Shown: one piece after another, positions 8,443 through 19,826 of the stretch
Position numbering within the stretch: the first letter of the stretch is position 1
How the letters are laid out: each line of letters opens with the position of its first letter
Origin: Pseudomonas nitroreducens NBRC 12694
GTDB taxonomy: Bacteria > Pseudomonadota > Gammaproteobacteria > Pseudomonadales > Pseudomonadaceae
Direction: 5' to 3'
Length of the DNA: 64,000 nt
Assembly: GCF_002091755.1 (NCBI RefSeq)
Contig: NZ_BDAI01000009.1
Coordinates: forward strand, 1 to 64,000
Notes under the pieces: model-generated
The model's input: the letters and a program-made list of their open reading frames with translations, nothing else
Told to the model about the DNA's origin: nothing
Database searches by the model: none
Translations under genes and position numbers: made by a program

Positions 8443-9483
8443 ATGAATCTCTCCGACCCGCAAGAACTGGCGACCCTGCTCGAAGGCATCCTCCTGGCTG
8501 CCGGCAAGCCCATGTCGCTGGAGCGCCTCGGCGAGCTGTTCGAGGAAGCCGAGCGCCCCGAGCCCCAGCAGTTCCGCGACGCGCTGGCGGTGCTGGGCCT
8601 GTCCTGTGCCGGGCGGGCTTATGAACTGAAGGAAGTTGCCACCGGCTACCGCCTGCAGGTGCGCGAGAAGTTCGCCTCCTGGGTAGGCCGTTTGTGGGAG
8701 GAGCGCCCGCAGCGCTATTCCCGTGCGCTGCTGGAGACCCTGGCGCTGATCGCCTACCGCCAGCCCATCACCCGTGGCGAGATCGAGGAAATCCGTGGCG
8801 TCGCGGTGAACACCCAGATCGTCAAGACGCTGATGGAGCGCGAGTGGATCCGCATCGTCGGCTACCGTGAAGTCCCCGGCCGCCCGGCCATGCTCGCCAC
8901 CACCCGGACCTTCCTCGACTACTTCAACCTGAAGAGCCTGGAGGAGTTGCCGCCGCTGGCCGAGCTGAAGCTGATGGAGCCCGAGCCGCAGCCGATCCTC
9001 GAGGACATGGCGCCCACCGTCAGCCTGCCCGGCCCCGAGGAGTACGGCGAGGACTACATCCCGCCGTCCCTGCAGGCACTGGCCGACCAGGCCGTGCGCG
9101 ATGCCGGCGAGGAGCCGGAGCCCGCGCCGCCGGAAGAACCGAAGGAAGAAACCAGCTTCCGCAGCCTGCTCGCCGAGCTGGACGAGATGGAGCAGGGCCT
9201 GAAGACCGACTTCGACGACCTCATCGACCTTCCGCCGAGTGACGACGAAGACAGCGGCGTGGATGCCGATTTCAGCGGCGTCCACGGCCTGCCCGAAGTC
9301 GCGTCCGACGCCGAGGCTGCAGGTGCCGCCGAACCCGGTGCGCCGGCCGAGCCCGCTGCGCAGCCGGAACCGGCGCCCCAGCCGCCGGCCCCCGCGCCGG
9401 AAGAAGAGTGGGACGAGGAACGCGCCCTGCGCGAAGCCATGCGCGAGGAAATGGAATTCAACCGGCTCAATCGCGACCATTGA
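8443..9483 (+). CDS. scpB: Segregation and condensation protein B
   Basis: A 346-residue partner of ScpA in the SMC-ScpAB complex. Residues 1-170 hold the two winged-helix domains, with the conserved stretches YSRALLETLALIAYRQPITR, EIRGVAVNT and REVPGRPAMLATT. Residues from about 180 onward form a long acidic, Pro/Ala-rich tail with no recognisable fold, making the protein much longer than the roughly 200 residues usual for ScpB. The tail ends in a charged helix with many Arg and Glu. It is probably in one operon with scpA. Confidence 0.9.
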   Translation: MNLSDPQELATLLEGILLAAGKPMSLERLGELFEEAERPEPQQFRDALAVLGLSCAGRAYELKEVATGYRLQVREKFASWVGRLWEERPQRYSRALLETLALIAYRQPITRGEIEEIRGVAVNTQIVKTLMEREWIRIVGYREVPGRPAMLATTRTFLDYFNLKSLEELPPLAELKLMEPEPQPILEDMAPTVSLPGPEEYGEDYIPPSLQALADQAVRDAGEEPEPAPPEEPKEETSFRSLLAELDEMEQGLKTDFDDLIDLPPSDDEDSGVDADFSGVHGLPEVASDAEAAGAAEPGAPAEPAAQPEPAPQPPAPAPEEEWDEERALREAMREEMEFNRLNRDH

Positions 9484-9673
9484 GACCCATTCACCGGCGT
9501 TTTCCAGCCGTTCGGTGATTGACTTCCGCCCTCGGCGCGACGACCTTATGTGCCGCGTTCGAAAGGCGCTGGCGACTACACCCGGGGGAGTCGCCGGAAT
9601 CCCACCTGTTCGATGCCCCTCTAACAACATTCCACAGTGGCCCGGCGCTTCGCGCAGGCTGCTGAGTACCCAT

Positions 9674-11986
9674 ATGAAAAGAACTCCAATCAGCCGTATC
9701 TGCTGGCTCGGCCTCCTGCTGGGCCTGACCAGCGCTTCGCTTTCCGCCGCCCAGGCGCCTGCCGATGCTCCTGCCGTACCGCTCGCCGGCCAGTCGAAGG
9801 ACGCCTTCATCGACAGCCTGATGCAGCGCATGACACTGGAAGAGAAGATCGGCCAGCTGCGCCTGGTCAGCGTCGGGCCGGACCATCCCAAGCCGGTACT
9901 GCTGAAGGAAATCGCCGAGGGCACCACCGGCGCAGTGTTCAACACCGTGGTCCGTCCGGGCATCCGTGACCTGCAGGACGCGGCCATGAAGAGCCGCCTG
10001 AAGATTCCGCTGTTCTTTGCCTACGACGTGGTTCACGGCCACCGCACCGTATTCCCCATCGGCCTGGGGCTGGCGGCAAGCTGGGACCTGGCGGCCATTG
10101 AACGCAGCGCCCGCGTCTCGGCCATCGAGGCCAGCGCCGATGGCCTCAACCTGACCTATTCGCCCACCGTCGACATCGCCCGCGATCCACGCTGGGGCCG
10201 TGTTTCCGAAGGCTTCGGCGAAGACGCCTGGCTGACCAGCAAGGTCGCCGCCGCAGTGGTCAAGGGCTACCAGGGCAAGGGCCTGAACCAGCCGGAAACC
10301 ATCATGGCCGGGGTCAAGCACTTCGCCCTGTACGGCGCCGGCGAAGGCGGCCGCGACTACAACACCGTGGACATGAGCCCGCAGCGCATGTTCCAGGACT
10401 ACCTGCCGCCGTACCGCGCCGCCATCGATGCCGGCGCCGGCGCGGTAATGGTCTCGCTCAACAGCATCAACGGCGTGCCGGCCACCGCCAACACCTGGCT
10501 GCTGCAGGACCTGCTGCGCAAGCAGTGGGGCTACAAGGGCCTGACCCTGAGCGACCACGGCGCGGTGCTGGAGCTGATCAAGCACGGCGTGGCCGCCACC
10601 GAGCGCGACGCCACCCAGGCAGCGATCAACGCCGGCGTCGAAATGAACATGAACGACGACCTCTACGGCAAGCACATGCCCGAGCTGCTCAAGGCCGGGC
10701 TGATCAGTCAGGACGAGATCGACCGTGCCTGCCGCGACGTGCTCGCCGCCAAGTGGGACATGGGCCTGTTCCAGGACCCGTACCGTTACCTGCAGGGCAA
10801 GGACCCGGTGGATACCGATGCCGAAGAGCGCCTGCACCGCGCCGACGCCCGCGAGATCGCGCGCAAGGGCATGGTCCTGCTGAAAAACGAGGGTGGCGTG
10901 CTGCCGCTCAAGCGCGACGGCGTGATCGCCCTGATCGGCCCGCTGGCCGACAGCAAGCGTGACGTGATGGGCAGCTGGTCCGCCGCCGGCAAGGCCTTCC
11001 AGGCCGTGACCGTGCTCGAGGGCATGGGCGCCGCCACCCGTGGCCACGCCGCGCTGCTCTACGCCAAGGGCGCCAACGTCACCGACGATCCGGAGATCGT
11101 CAAATACCTCAACGAGTACAGCGACGACGTGAAGGTCGACCCGCGCAGCCCGAAGGCCATGATCGACGAAGCCGTCGAGAAGGCGAAGCAGGCTGACGTG
11201 GTGGTGGCCGTGGTCGGCGAATCCCAGGGCATGGCGCACGAGGCGTCGAGCAAGACCAACCTGCACATCGCGCAAAGCCAGATCGAGCTGCTCAAGGCCC
11301 TCAAGGCCACCGGCAAACCGCTGGTGCTGGTGCTGATGAACGGCCGGCCGATGGACCTGCGCTGGGAAAGCGCCAACGCCGACGCCGTGCTGGAAACCTG
11401 GTTCAGCGGCACCGAAGGCGGCAACGCCATCGCCGACGTGCTGTTCGGCGACTACAACCCGTCGGGCAAGCTGACCATGACCTTCCCGCGCTCGGTGGGC
11501 CAGGTGCCGATCTACTACAACCACCTGAACACCGGCCGCCCGTTCGACCACGAGCACCCGAACAAGTACACCTCGCGCTACTTCGACTCGGAGAACGGCC
11601 CGCTGTACCCGTTCGGCTACGGCTTGAGCTACACCGACTTCAGCGTCTCCGACGTGAAGCTGTCGGGCAGCAAGCTGAAGAAGGGCGACCAGCTGACCGC
11701 CAGCGTCACCGTGAAGAACACCGGCAAGGTCGCCGGCGAAACCACCGTGCAGCTCTACCTGCGCGACGTCGCCGCGTCCATCAGTCGTCCGGTCAAGGAG
11801 CTCAAGGGCTTCGAGAAGATCCTGCTGCAGCCGGGCGAGTCGAAGGTGGTGCAGTTCCCGATCCGCGAGGAAGACCTGCGCTTCTACGACAGCCAGCTGC
11901 GCTATGCCTCGGAGCCGGGCGAGTTCAAGGTCTACGTCGGCCTGGATTCGGACAACGTGAAGGAACAGAGCTTCACGCTGCTCTAA
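9674..11986 (+). CDS. bglX: Periplasmic beta-glucosidase, GH3 family (BglX)
   Basis: A 770-residue exported glycoside hydrolase of family 3. It has a signal peptide (residues 1-27, ending SLSAAQA), the GH3 N-terminal barrel with MTLEEKIGQLRL and VKHFALYGAGEGGRDYN, the nucleophile region LTLSDHGAV, a second alpha/beta domain with VVAVVGESQGMAHEASSK, and a C-terminal fibronectin-III-like domain. It removes terminal beta-linked glucose from oligosaccharides in the periplasm. The gene stands alone, 190 bases after scpB, and ends in a strong hairpin terminator. Its location a few kilobases from the glucose genes may be coincidental. Confidence 0.93.
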   Translation: MKRTPISRICWLGLLLGLTSASLSAAQAPADAPAVPLAGQSKDAFIDSLMQRMTLEEKIGQLRLVSVGPDHPKPVLLKEIAEGTTGAVFNTVVRPGIRDLQDAAMKSRLKIPLFFAYDVVHGHRTVFPIGLGLAASWDLAAIERSARVSAIEASADGLNLTYSPTVDIARDPRWGRVSEGFGEDAWLTSKVAAAVVKGYQGKGLNQPETIMAGVKHFALYGAGEGGRDYNTVDMSPQRMFQDYLPPYRAAIDAGAGAVMVSLNSINGVPATANTWLLQDLLRKQWGYKGLTLSDHGAVLELIKHGVAATERDATQAAINAGVEMNMNDDLYGKHMPELLKAGLISQDEIDRACRDVLAAKWDMGLFQDPYRYLQGKDPVDTDAEERLHRADAREIARKGMVLLKNEGGVLPLKRDGVIALIGPLADSKRDVMGSWSAAGKAFQAVTVLEGMGAATRGHAALLYAKGANVTDDPEIVKYLNEYSDDVKVDPRSPKAMIDEAVEKAKQADVVVAVVGESQGMAHEASSKTNLHIAQSQIELLKALKATGKPLVLVLMNGRPMDLRWESANADAVLETWFSGTEGGNAIADVLFGDYNPSGKLTMTFPRSVGQVPIYYNHLNTGRPFDHEHPNKYTSRYFDSENGPLYPFGYGLSYTDFSVSDVKLSGSKLKKGDQLTASVTVKNTGKVAGETTVQLYLRDVAASISRPVKELKGFEKILLQPGESKVVQFPIREEDLRFYDSQLRYASEPGEFKVYVGLDSDNVKEQSFTLL

Positions 11987-12008
11987 GCGTTACCCGCTGC
12001 TGCAGACG

Positions 12009-12043
12009 AAAACGCCACGGCTGGTTCAGCCGTGGCGTTTTTC
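12009..12043. terminator. Bidirectional intrinsic terminator
   Basis: A perfect 13-bp stem (12011-12023 with 12027-12039) and a three-base loop are followed by a T-rich run. The gene pair is convergent (bglX ending at 11986 and the minus-strand gene ending at 12048), so it may serve both. Confidence 0.88.
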
Positions 12044-12047
12044 TTTG

Positions 12048-12827
12048 TCAGGCGGCTTTGGCGAGCCGTCGCGATCGCACGCCGATCAGCCAGCGCACTG
12101 TGCCCTGTAGCAGAACGGCCAGCAGTGCCGCCTCGGCAAAGCTGGGCAGGATGTCATTGCCTGGCAAACGCAGCGCCAGGCACAGGCAGAAAGCCGCGAA
12201 AGCCGGTCGCCCGGTGACCATGCCGCGCAGCAGGGCAATGACGAACCCCGGCCCGTGCAGCCGCTGGGACGACACGCAAAGCACGATGGAGAGCAGCGGG
12301 AACACCGCCAGCAAGCCACTCCAGCTGGGGCCGGCCCAGCCGGCGAGGGCGGTGACGGCCAGCGTCAGCAGCGCGCCGGCGAGCATGCGCAGGCCCAGCT
12401 CGAAGCGGCCCAGTGGAGCGACGGCGGCGCTCAGCTCGGCACGGGGCATGCACAGCTGACTGGTCAACGCGCCCACGGCCGCAGCGAGCAACGCCCATAC
12501 GGGCGAGGCGGGCAGTTGGGTCAGAGCCCAGCCGGCCACCAGCCAGGCGAACATGGCGCCGGTCAATGCCAGCAGCCATCCATGGCGACGACAGATCCAG
12601 GCATAGGCGAAGTTGAACGCTTCAGCGGCAAAGATCGCGGCCAGTGCGAGCAGCGCGGCGTGGGCACCGAAGTCGCGGCCATGCTCCACGGTGATCAGGT
12701 AGAGGATCGGCCCCGCGATGGCGGGCAGGGCGGCCAGGCAGCCGGCCACGGCCGGGCCCCACCAGCGCCCGGAGAGCGAGACCAGCAGCAGGAACAGCGG
12801 AACGAGGGTGAGCTTGAGGGCGAGCAT
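12048..12827 (-). CDS. Conserved polytopic inner-membrane protein, unknown function
   Basis: A 259-residue, very hydrophobic protein with about eight predicted membrane helices and short loops; the longest polar stretches are near the middle (CMPRAELSAAVAPLGR) and the basic C-terminus (RSRRLAKAA). No catalytic or transport motif was recognised. It begins MLALKLTLVPLFLLL with no cleavable signal peptide. It is convergent with bglX and separated from it by a terminator. Function cannot be assigned from the sequence. Confidence 0.65.
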   Translation of the reverse strand: MLALKLTLVPLFLLLVSLSGRWWGPAVAGCLAALPAIAGPILYLITVEHGRDFGAHAALLALAAIFAAEAFNFAYAWICRRHGWLLALTGAMFAWLVAGWALTQLPASPVWALLAAAVGALTSQLCMPRAELSAAVAPLGRFELGLRMLAGALLTLAVTALAGWAGPSWSGLLAVFPLLSIVLCVSSQRLHGPGFVIALLRGMVTGRPAFAAFCLCLALRLPGNDILPSFAEAALLAVLLQGTVRWLIGVRSRRLAKAA

Positions 12828-12993
12828 GGGCGAGGTCGGGCAGCGTGGACGGCGGATTCTAGCAAGGTGCGCACCCTTCGATTGCCAGGGTCGATGGTGC
12901 CGATGGGGAAATCGAGTTGGACCTTGGCGCCGCGCGGGTGTCCATTAGTAGAGACCCACTGACATTCATCCAGCCGAAACCACGAGGAAGTCC

Positions 12994-13176
12994 GTGAAGA
13001 GTCCGTGCATCAAGGTCTGCGAGTTCGAAGAAGGTATCTGCCTGGGCTGTGGCCGCAGCCGCGAGGAGATCAAGGCGTGGAAGCGCGTCGATCATCTCGG
13101 TCAGGAAGCGATCCGGGCCGAGGCCGACATGCGCCTGTTGGTGCTGGAGGCACAGGGGAAGCGGCTGTATCGCTGA
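12994..13176 (+). CDS. Small DUF1289-family protein
   Basis: A 60-residue protein with the DUF1289 signature: SPCIKVCEFEEGICLGCGRSREEI. Four Cys residues are arranged as C-x3-C and C-x2-C, which could bind a metal or an Fe-S cluster, and a Trp-containing helix follows. Function is unknown; small DUF1289 proteins are common in proteobacteria. It starts at GTG 12994, preceded by ACGAGGAAG as ribosome-binding site. No operon partner is evident. Confidence 0.8.
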   Translation: MKSPCIKVCEFEEGICLGCGRSREEIKAWKRVDHLGQEAIRAEADMRLLVLEAQGKRLYR

Positions 13177-13210
13177 ACAGGCCAACCTGGCAGCTCTGTG
13201 CCCCGCCTTT

Positions 13211-13339
13211 CCCTCACCCTGACCCTGGCTGCGCGCCCCGCTCCAGAGGGAGAGGGGACCGTTTGGCGCAGGGAGAGCCAATGGCGCCAGCCGGAACAAT
13301 CGGCTCCCTCTCCCTCTGGGAGAGGGCTGGGGTGCGGGG
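13211..13339. repeat. G+C-rich two-headed palindromic repeat, copy 2
   Basis: Same plan as the repeat at 7111-7226: a head beginning CCCTCACCCTGACCC and closing GGGAGAGGGGACCGTTTGG, a linker with CAATGGCGCCAGCCGG, and a second head CCCTCTCCC / GGGAGAGGGCTGGGG. The first head carries an insertion (about 13226-13240). It fills the gap between the DUF1289 gene and the 3' end of gap. Confidence 0.75.
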
Positions 13340-13362
13340 CTCTTGCGGGCAGCCGGTACCGT

Positions 13363-14367
<1,005 letters not shown>

Positions 14368-14454
14368 TGAGGTCGTCTCTTTTCTTTTGTTGTGGTAAAA
14401 ACCATTAAATTTCCACGTCGTTGAAAAGTAAACGCCTTGGAATAAACAATTATG

Positions 14455-14469
14455 TTGTAAAAACAACAA
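14455..14469. promoter_or_regulatory. HexR-type operator in the gap-edd intergenic region
   Basis: TTGT at 14455-14458, seven bases, then ACAA at 14466-14469 fits the pseudomonad HexR pattern TTGT-N(7-8)-ACAA. It lies 26 bases before the edd start. A weaker related sequence, TTGTTGTGGTAAAAACC, starts at 14387 near the gap start. HexR is repressed by 2-keto-3-deoxy-6-phosphogluconate; its role here is inferred from position and pattern. Confidence 0.65.
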
Positions 14470-14495
14470 CTGATAGTCTGTAGGAGAATGCTGCC

Positions 14496-16322
<1,827 letters not shown>

Positions 16323-16331
16323 CTGTCGCAG

Positions 16332-16375
16332 CGCCCCGCGCGAAGGGACTGCCTGTCCATCGCGCGGGGCGTTTT
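16332..16375 (+). terminator. Intrinsic terminator or attenuator after edd
   Basis: A perfect 11-bp G+C-rich stem (16332-16342 with 16361-16371), an 18-base loop and TTTT. It lies between edd and glk, so full-length edd-glk transcription would need read-through or a separate glk promoter in 16376-16444. Confidence 0.7.
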
Positions 16376-16444
16376 CGGCGCTGGCCTATGCTGGCATGAT
16401 TCCGCGCCGCACCCTTTCACCCAACTTCCAGGCCCGAGCCCGCA

Positions 16445-17443
16445 ATGAACTCCAACAAAGCTCACTCCGCCTCGAACGGTTTCGCCCTGGTCGGCGACAT
16501 CGGTGGCACCAACGCCCGCTTCGCCCTGTGGCGCGGTGAAGTCCTCGAATCCATCGAGGTCCTGGCCTGTGCCGACTATCTGCGCCCGGAAGACGCCGTG
16601 CGCGATTACCTGCAGCGTGTCGGCCAGCCGCTCTCTTCTGTCGAGAATGTCTGCCTGGCCTGTGCCGGCCCGGTCGGCGCCGGCGACTTCAAGTTCACCA
16701 ACAACCACTGGGTCATCCAGCGCGATGCCTTCCGCACCGAACTGGGACTGAGCCACCTGCTGCTGGTGAACGACTTCAGCACCATGGCCTGGGCAGCCTC
16801 GCGGCTGTCGGAAGAACACCTGGTGCAGGTGCGGCCCGGCAGGGCGCTGGAAGGCCGCGCCAGGCTGATCATCGGCCCCGGCACCGGCCTGGGCGTCGGC
16901 AGCCTGATGCCGCTGCCGAACGGTGGCTGGGAAGTGCTGCCCTGCGAAGGTGGGCACGTCGACCTGCCGGTGACCTCCGAGCGCGACTTCGCCCTGTGGC
17001 AACTGCTGCGCGAGAAATACGGCCACGTTTCGGCCGAGCGCGTGCTCTCCGGCAGCGGCCTGGAAAACCTCTACCGCATGAGCTGCCAGCTCGATGGCGT
17101 GGAACCCAAATGCGCCACTGCCGCCGAGATCGGCGAGCGCGCCATGGCCGGCGACGCCTACGCCGACGCCGTGCTGGAGCACTTCTTCCTGTGGCTGGCG
17201 CGGGTCGCTGGCAACGCCGTGCTGACGGTCGGCGCGCTGGGCGGCGTGTACATCACCGGCGGCATCGTCCCGCGCTTCCTCGAACGCTTCCAGCGCAGCG
17301 GCTTCGCCGAGGCGTTCCGCACCCGCGGCAAGACCAGCGGGCCTTATCTCGATCCGGTGCCGGTGTGGGTCATGACCGCGGATCATCCGGGGCTGTTCGG
17401 CGCCGGCGTGGCCCTGGAACAGGCACTGCGCAACGAAGGCTGA
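16445..17443 (+). CDS. glk: Glucokinase
   Basis: A 332-residue cytoplasmic kinase that phosphorylates imported glucose to glucose 6-phosphate with ATP. The ATP-binding ALVGDIGGTNARFAL lies near residues 14-28, the sugar-binding LVNDFSTMAWA in the middle, then IIGPGTGLGVG, CEGGHVDLPV and GGVYITGGIVPRFLERF. Length is normal for bacterial Glk. It lies 43 bases before gltR and directly follows edd, in the standard pseudomonad order. Confidence 0.95.
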   Translation: MNSNKAHSASNGFALVGDIGGTNARFALWRGEVLESIEVLACADYLRPEDAVRDYLQRVGQPLSSVENVCLACAGPVGAGDFKFTNNHWVIQRDAFRTELGLSHLLLVNDFSTMAWAASRLSEEHLVQVRPGRALEGRARLIIGPGTGLGVGSLMPLPNGGWEVLPCEGGHVDLPVTSERDFALWQLLREKYGHVSAERVLSGSGLENLYRMSCQLDGVEPKCATAAEIGERAMAGDAYADAVLEHFFLWLARVAGNAVLTVGALGGVYITGGIVPRFLERFQRSGFAEAFRTRGKTSGPYLDPVPVWVMTADHPGLFGAGVALEQALRNEG

Positions 17444-17486
17444 TTCACCGCGCCACCGTTGAAAACAACAAGAAAGGACGCCCGAA

Positions 17487-18221
17487 GTGAACCAGCCTGC
17501 CAAATCCATCCTGCTGGTGGACGACGACCAGGAAATCCGCGAGTTGCTGGACACCTACCTGAGCCGCGCCGGTTTCCAGGTGCGCGCCGTCGCCAACGGC
17601 GAGGACTTCCGCCGCGCGCTGTGCGATGAGGAGTCCGCCCTGGCGATCCTCGACGTGATGCTGCCCGACGAAGACGGCTTCAGCCTGTGCCGCTGGATCC
17701 GCTCGCACCAGCGCCACGCCTGCATGCCGGTAATCATGCTCACCGCCAGTTCCGACGAGGCCGACCGCGTGGTGGGCCTGGAACTGGGTGCCGACGATTA
17801 CCTCGGCAAACCCTTCAGCCCCCGCGAGCTGCTGGCGCGGATCAAGGCGCTGCTGCGTCGCGCGCAGTTCACCCAGGTGCGCGGCGGCGAAGTCATCGCC
17901 TTCGACGACTGGCGGCTGGATACCATCAGCCACCGGCTGTTCCACGAGGACGGCGAGGAGCACTTCCTTAGTGGCGCCGACTTTGCGCTGCTCAAGCTGT
18001 TTCTCGACAACCCCCGGCAGATTCTCGACCGCGACACCATCGCCAGTGCCACCCGTGGCCGCGAGGTGATGCCGCTGGAGCGTATCGTCGACATGGCCGT
18101 GTCACGCCTGCGCCAGCGTTTGCGTGACACCGAGAAGCCGGCGCGGCTGATCCAGACCGTGCGCGGCAGCGGTTACCTGCTGGCTGCCCAGGTTCGCCCG
18201 CACCTCGCCGGCCATGAGTGA
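17487..18221 (+). CDS. gltR: Glucose-transport response regulator GltR
   Basis: A 244-residue OmpR-family regulator with acidic residues VDDD at 11-14, phospho-acceptor Asp56 (LAILDVMLPDE), the LGKPFSPREL lysine region and a C-terminal winged helix ending GSGYLLAAQV. In P. aeruginosa GltR regulates the glucose porin and uptake system and influences exotoxin A; GltR is phosphorylated by GtrS. The gene overlaps gtrS by 8 bases, so the pair is translationally coupled. Confidence 0.93.
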   Translation: MNQPAKSILLVDDDQEIRELLDTYLSRAGFQVRAVANGEDFRRALCDEESALAILDVMLPDEDGFSLCRWIRSHQRHACMPVIMLTASSDEADRVVGLELGADDYLGKPFSPRELLARIKALLRRAQFTQVRGGEVIAFDDWRLDTISHRLFHEDGEEHFLSGADFALLKLFLDNPRQILDRDTIASATRGREVMPLERIVDMAVSRLRQRLRDTEKPARLIQTVRGSGYLLAAQVRPHLAGHE

Positions 18222-19662
18222 GCGCCGCCGCTGGGCCCTGGTACCGCGCTCGCTGCTCGGCCGCATGCTGCTGCTCACCCTGCTGGCGGTGCTGCTCGCC
18301 CAGGGGCTGTCGAGCCTGTTCTGGATATCCCACCTGCGCAGCAGCCAGCGCGACGGCCTGCTCACCAGCTCGCGCAGCCTGGCCTATTCCATGGCCGCCA
18401 GCGTCAGTTACTTCCGCTCGCTGCCCATCGGCTACCGCCCGCTGGTGCTGGACCAGTTGCGCAGCATGGGCGGCACGCGCTTCTTCGTCTCGCTCAACGA
18501 GCGGCCACTGAACCTGCGCGCGCTGCCCGATACGACGAACAAGCAGGCGGTGATCGACATCGTGCAGGACGTGCTGCACCAGAAGCTGGGCAAGGACGTG
18601 GAGCTGCAGGTGGAGTTCGTCAGCCCCGACGATCTGCGGTTGTTCAATGGCGAGCTGAAGCTGGAGGAGCTGCCGCGCTCCTGGGCGCACTACGCACTGA
18701 CCCTGGAGCCGGTGAACCCGCCGGTGCTGGTCACGCAGATCCGCATCGGCGAGAGCGAATGGCTGTACATCGCCAGCCTGATGCCGGCGCCCTACGTCAC
18801 CCTGGAGCCCGAAGGCCTGCCGCCGCAGCAGATCATCTCCATCGCCTTCACCAGTCTGCTGTTGCTGCTGTTCACCGGCTTGCTGGTGCACTGGCAGAGC
18901 CGCCCGCTCAAGCGCCTCGCCCGCGCCGCCCGCGACATTGCCCTGGGCGGCCAGGACCAGCCGCTGGAGGAGAACGGGGCGAGCGAACTGGTGGAAGTCT
19001 CACGGGCTTTCAACACCATGCGCGAGCGCATCGACCGCTACGTCAACGAGCGTGGCCAGCTGTTCAGCGGTATCTCCCACGACCTGCGCACGCCGATCAC
19101 CCGCTTGCGCCTGCGGGTCGAATTGCTGGAAGACGAGCCGGCGCGGGACAAGTTCAGCCACGACCTCGACGAACTGGAACTGCTGGTGAAGGGCGCGCTG
19201 CAATGCGTGAAGGACACCGACATCCACGAGAATATCGAGCCGGTAGACCTCAACCAGCTGCTGCAGTACATCGCCGGTCCCTACCTCGCCGATGGCCGGG
19301 TTCAGGTCATCGGCGCGGCGCGCGAGCCCTATCCCGGCAAGCCGCTGGCGCTCAAGCGCTGCATCGGCAACCTGCTGGACAACGCGTTGAAGTACGGCGA
19401 GCGCGCGCAGTTGAGTATCGAGGACGATGCCGATGCCGTGGTGCTGCACGTCGACGACCAGGGCCCCGGCGTGCCGGAGCAACGCCTGGAGAAGGTCTTC
19501 GAGCCGCGCTTCCGGCTGTCCGAACGGGGCCAGGGCTACGGCCTTGGCTTGGGCATCGCACGCAACATCGCCCACACCCACGGTGGCGAAGTCACCCTGC
19601 AGAACCGCCGCGAGGGCGGGTTGCGGGTGACGTTGCGGTTACCGAGGTTGGAGGTGGAGTAA
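18214..19662 (+). CDS. gtrS: Sensor histidine kinase GtrS (partner of GltR)
   Basis: A 482-residue inner-membrane kinase. One helix lies near residues 13-33, a periplasmic sensor domain follows to about 205, a second helix lies near 208-228, then come HAMP, the H box GISHDLRTPITRLRL (His289), the N box NLLDNALKYG, DQGPGVP and GYGLGLGIARNIAHTHGG. In P. aeruginosa the sensor domain responds to 2-ketogluconate and 6-phosphogluconate. It is coupled to gltR by an 8-base overlap and followed after 164 bases by the transport genes it is expected to control. Confidence 0.92.
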   Translation: MSERRRWALVPRSLLGRMLLLTLLAVLLAQGLSSLFWISHLRSSQRDGLLTSSRSLAYSMAASVSYFRSLPIGYRPLVLDQLRSMGGTRFFVSLNERPLNLRALPDTTNKQAVIDIVQDVLHQKLGKDVELQVEFVSPDDLRLFNGELKLEELPRSWAHYALTLEPVNPPVLVTQIRIGESEWLYIASLMPAPYVTLEPEGLPPQQIISIAFTSLLLLLFTGLLVHWQSRPLKRLARAARDIALGGQDQPLEENGASELVEVSRAFNTMRERIDRYVNERGQLFSGISHDLRTPITRLRLRVELLEDEPARDKFSHDLDELELLVKGALQCVKDTDIHENIEPVDLNQLLQYIAGPYLADGRVQVIGAAREPYPGKPLALKRCIGNLLDNALKYGERAQLSIEDDADAVVLHVDDQGPGVPEQRLEKVFEPRFRLSERGQGYGLGLGIARNIAHTHGGEVTLQNRREGGLRVTLRLPRLEVE

Positions 19663-19826
19663 GGCGCCTCGTGCTCCCGGCAACTTTCCCAATGAACACC
19701 TGCCCAATGTCACCACCCCGTGACAATCGAAGATCGCTTCGTTACCCGGAGAGCGGAATGCCTTGGATAGACTCGGACCATCGCAAGCGCAGACTTGCCT
19801 CCAATAACAAGAACAAGGTGCTCCCC

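Noticed and set aside
9491..11557. 688-codon minus-strand frame opposite bglX
   Set aside because: Antisense shadow of a clear GH3 gene in high-G+C DNA; no motif or ribosome-binding site.
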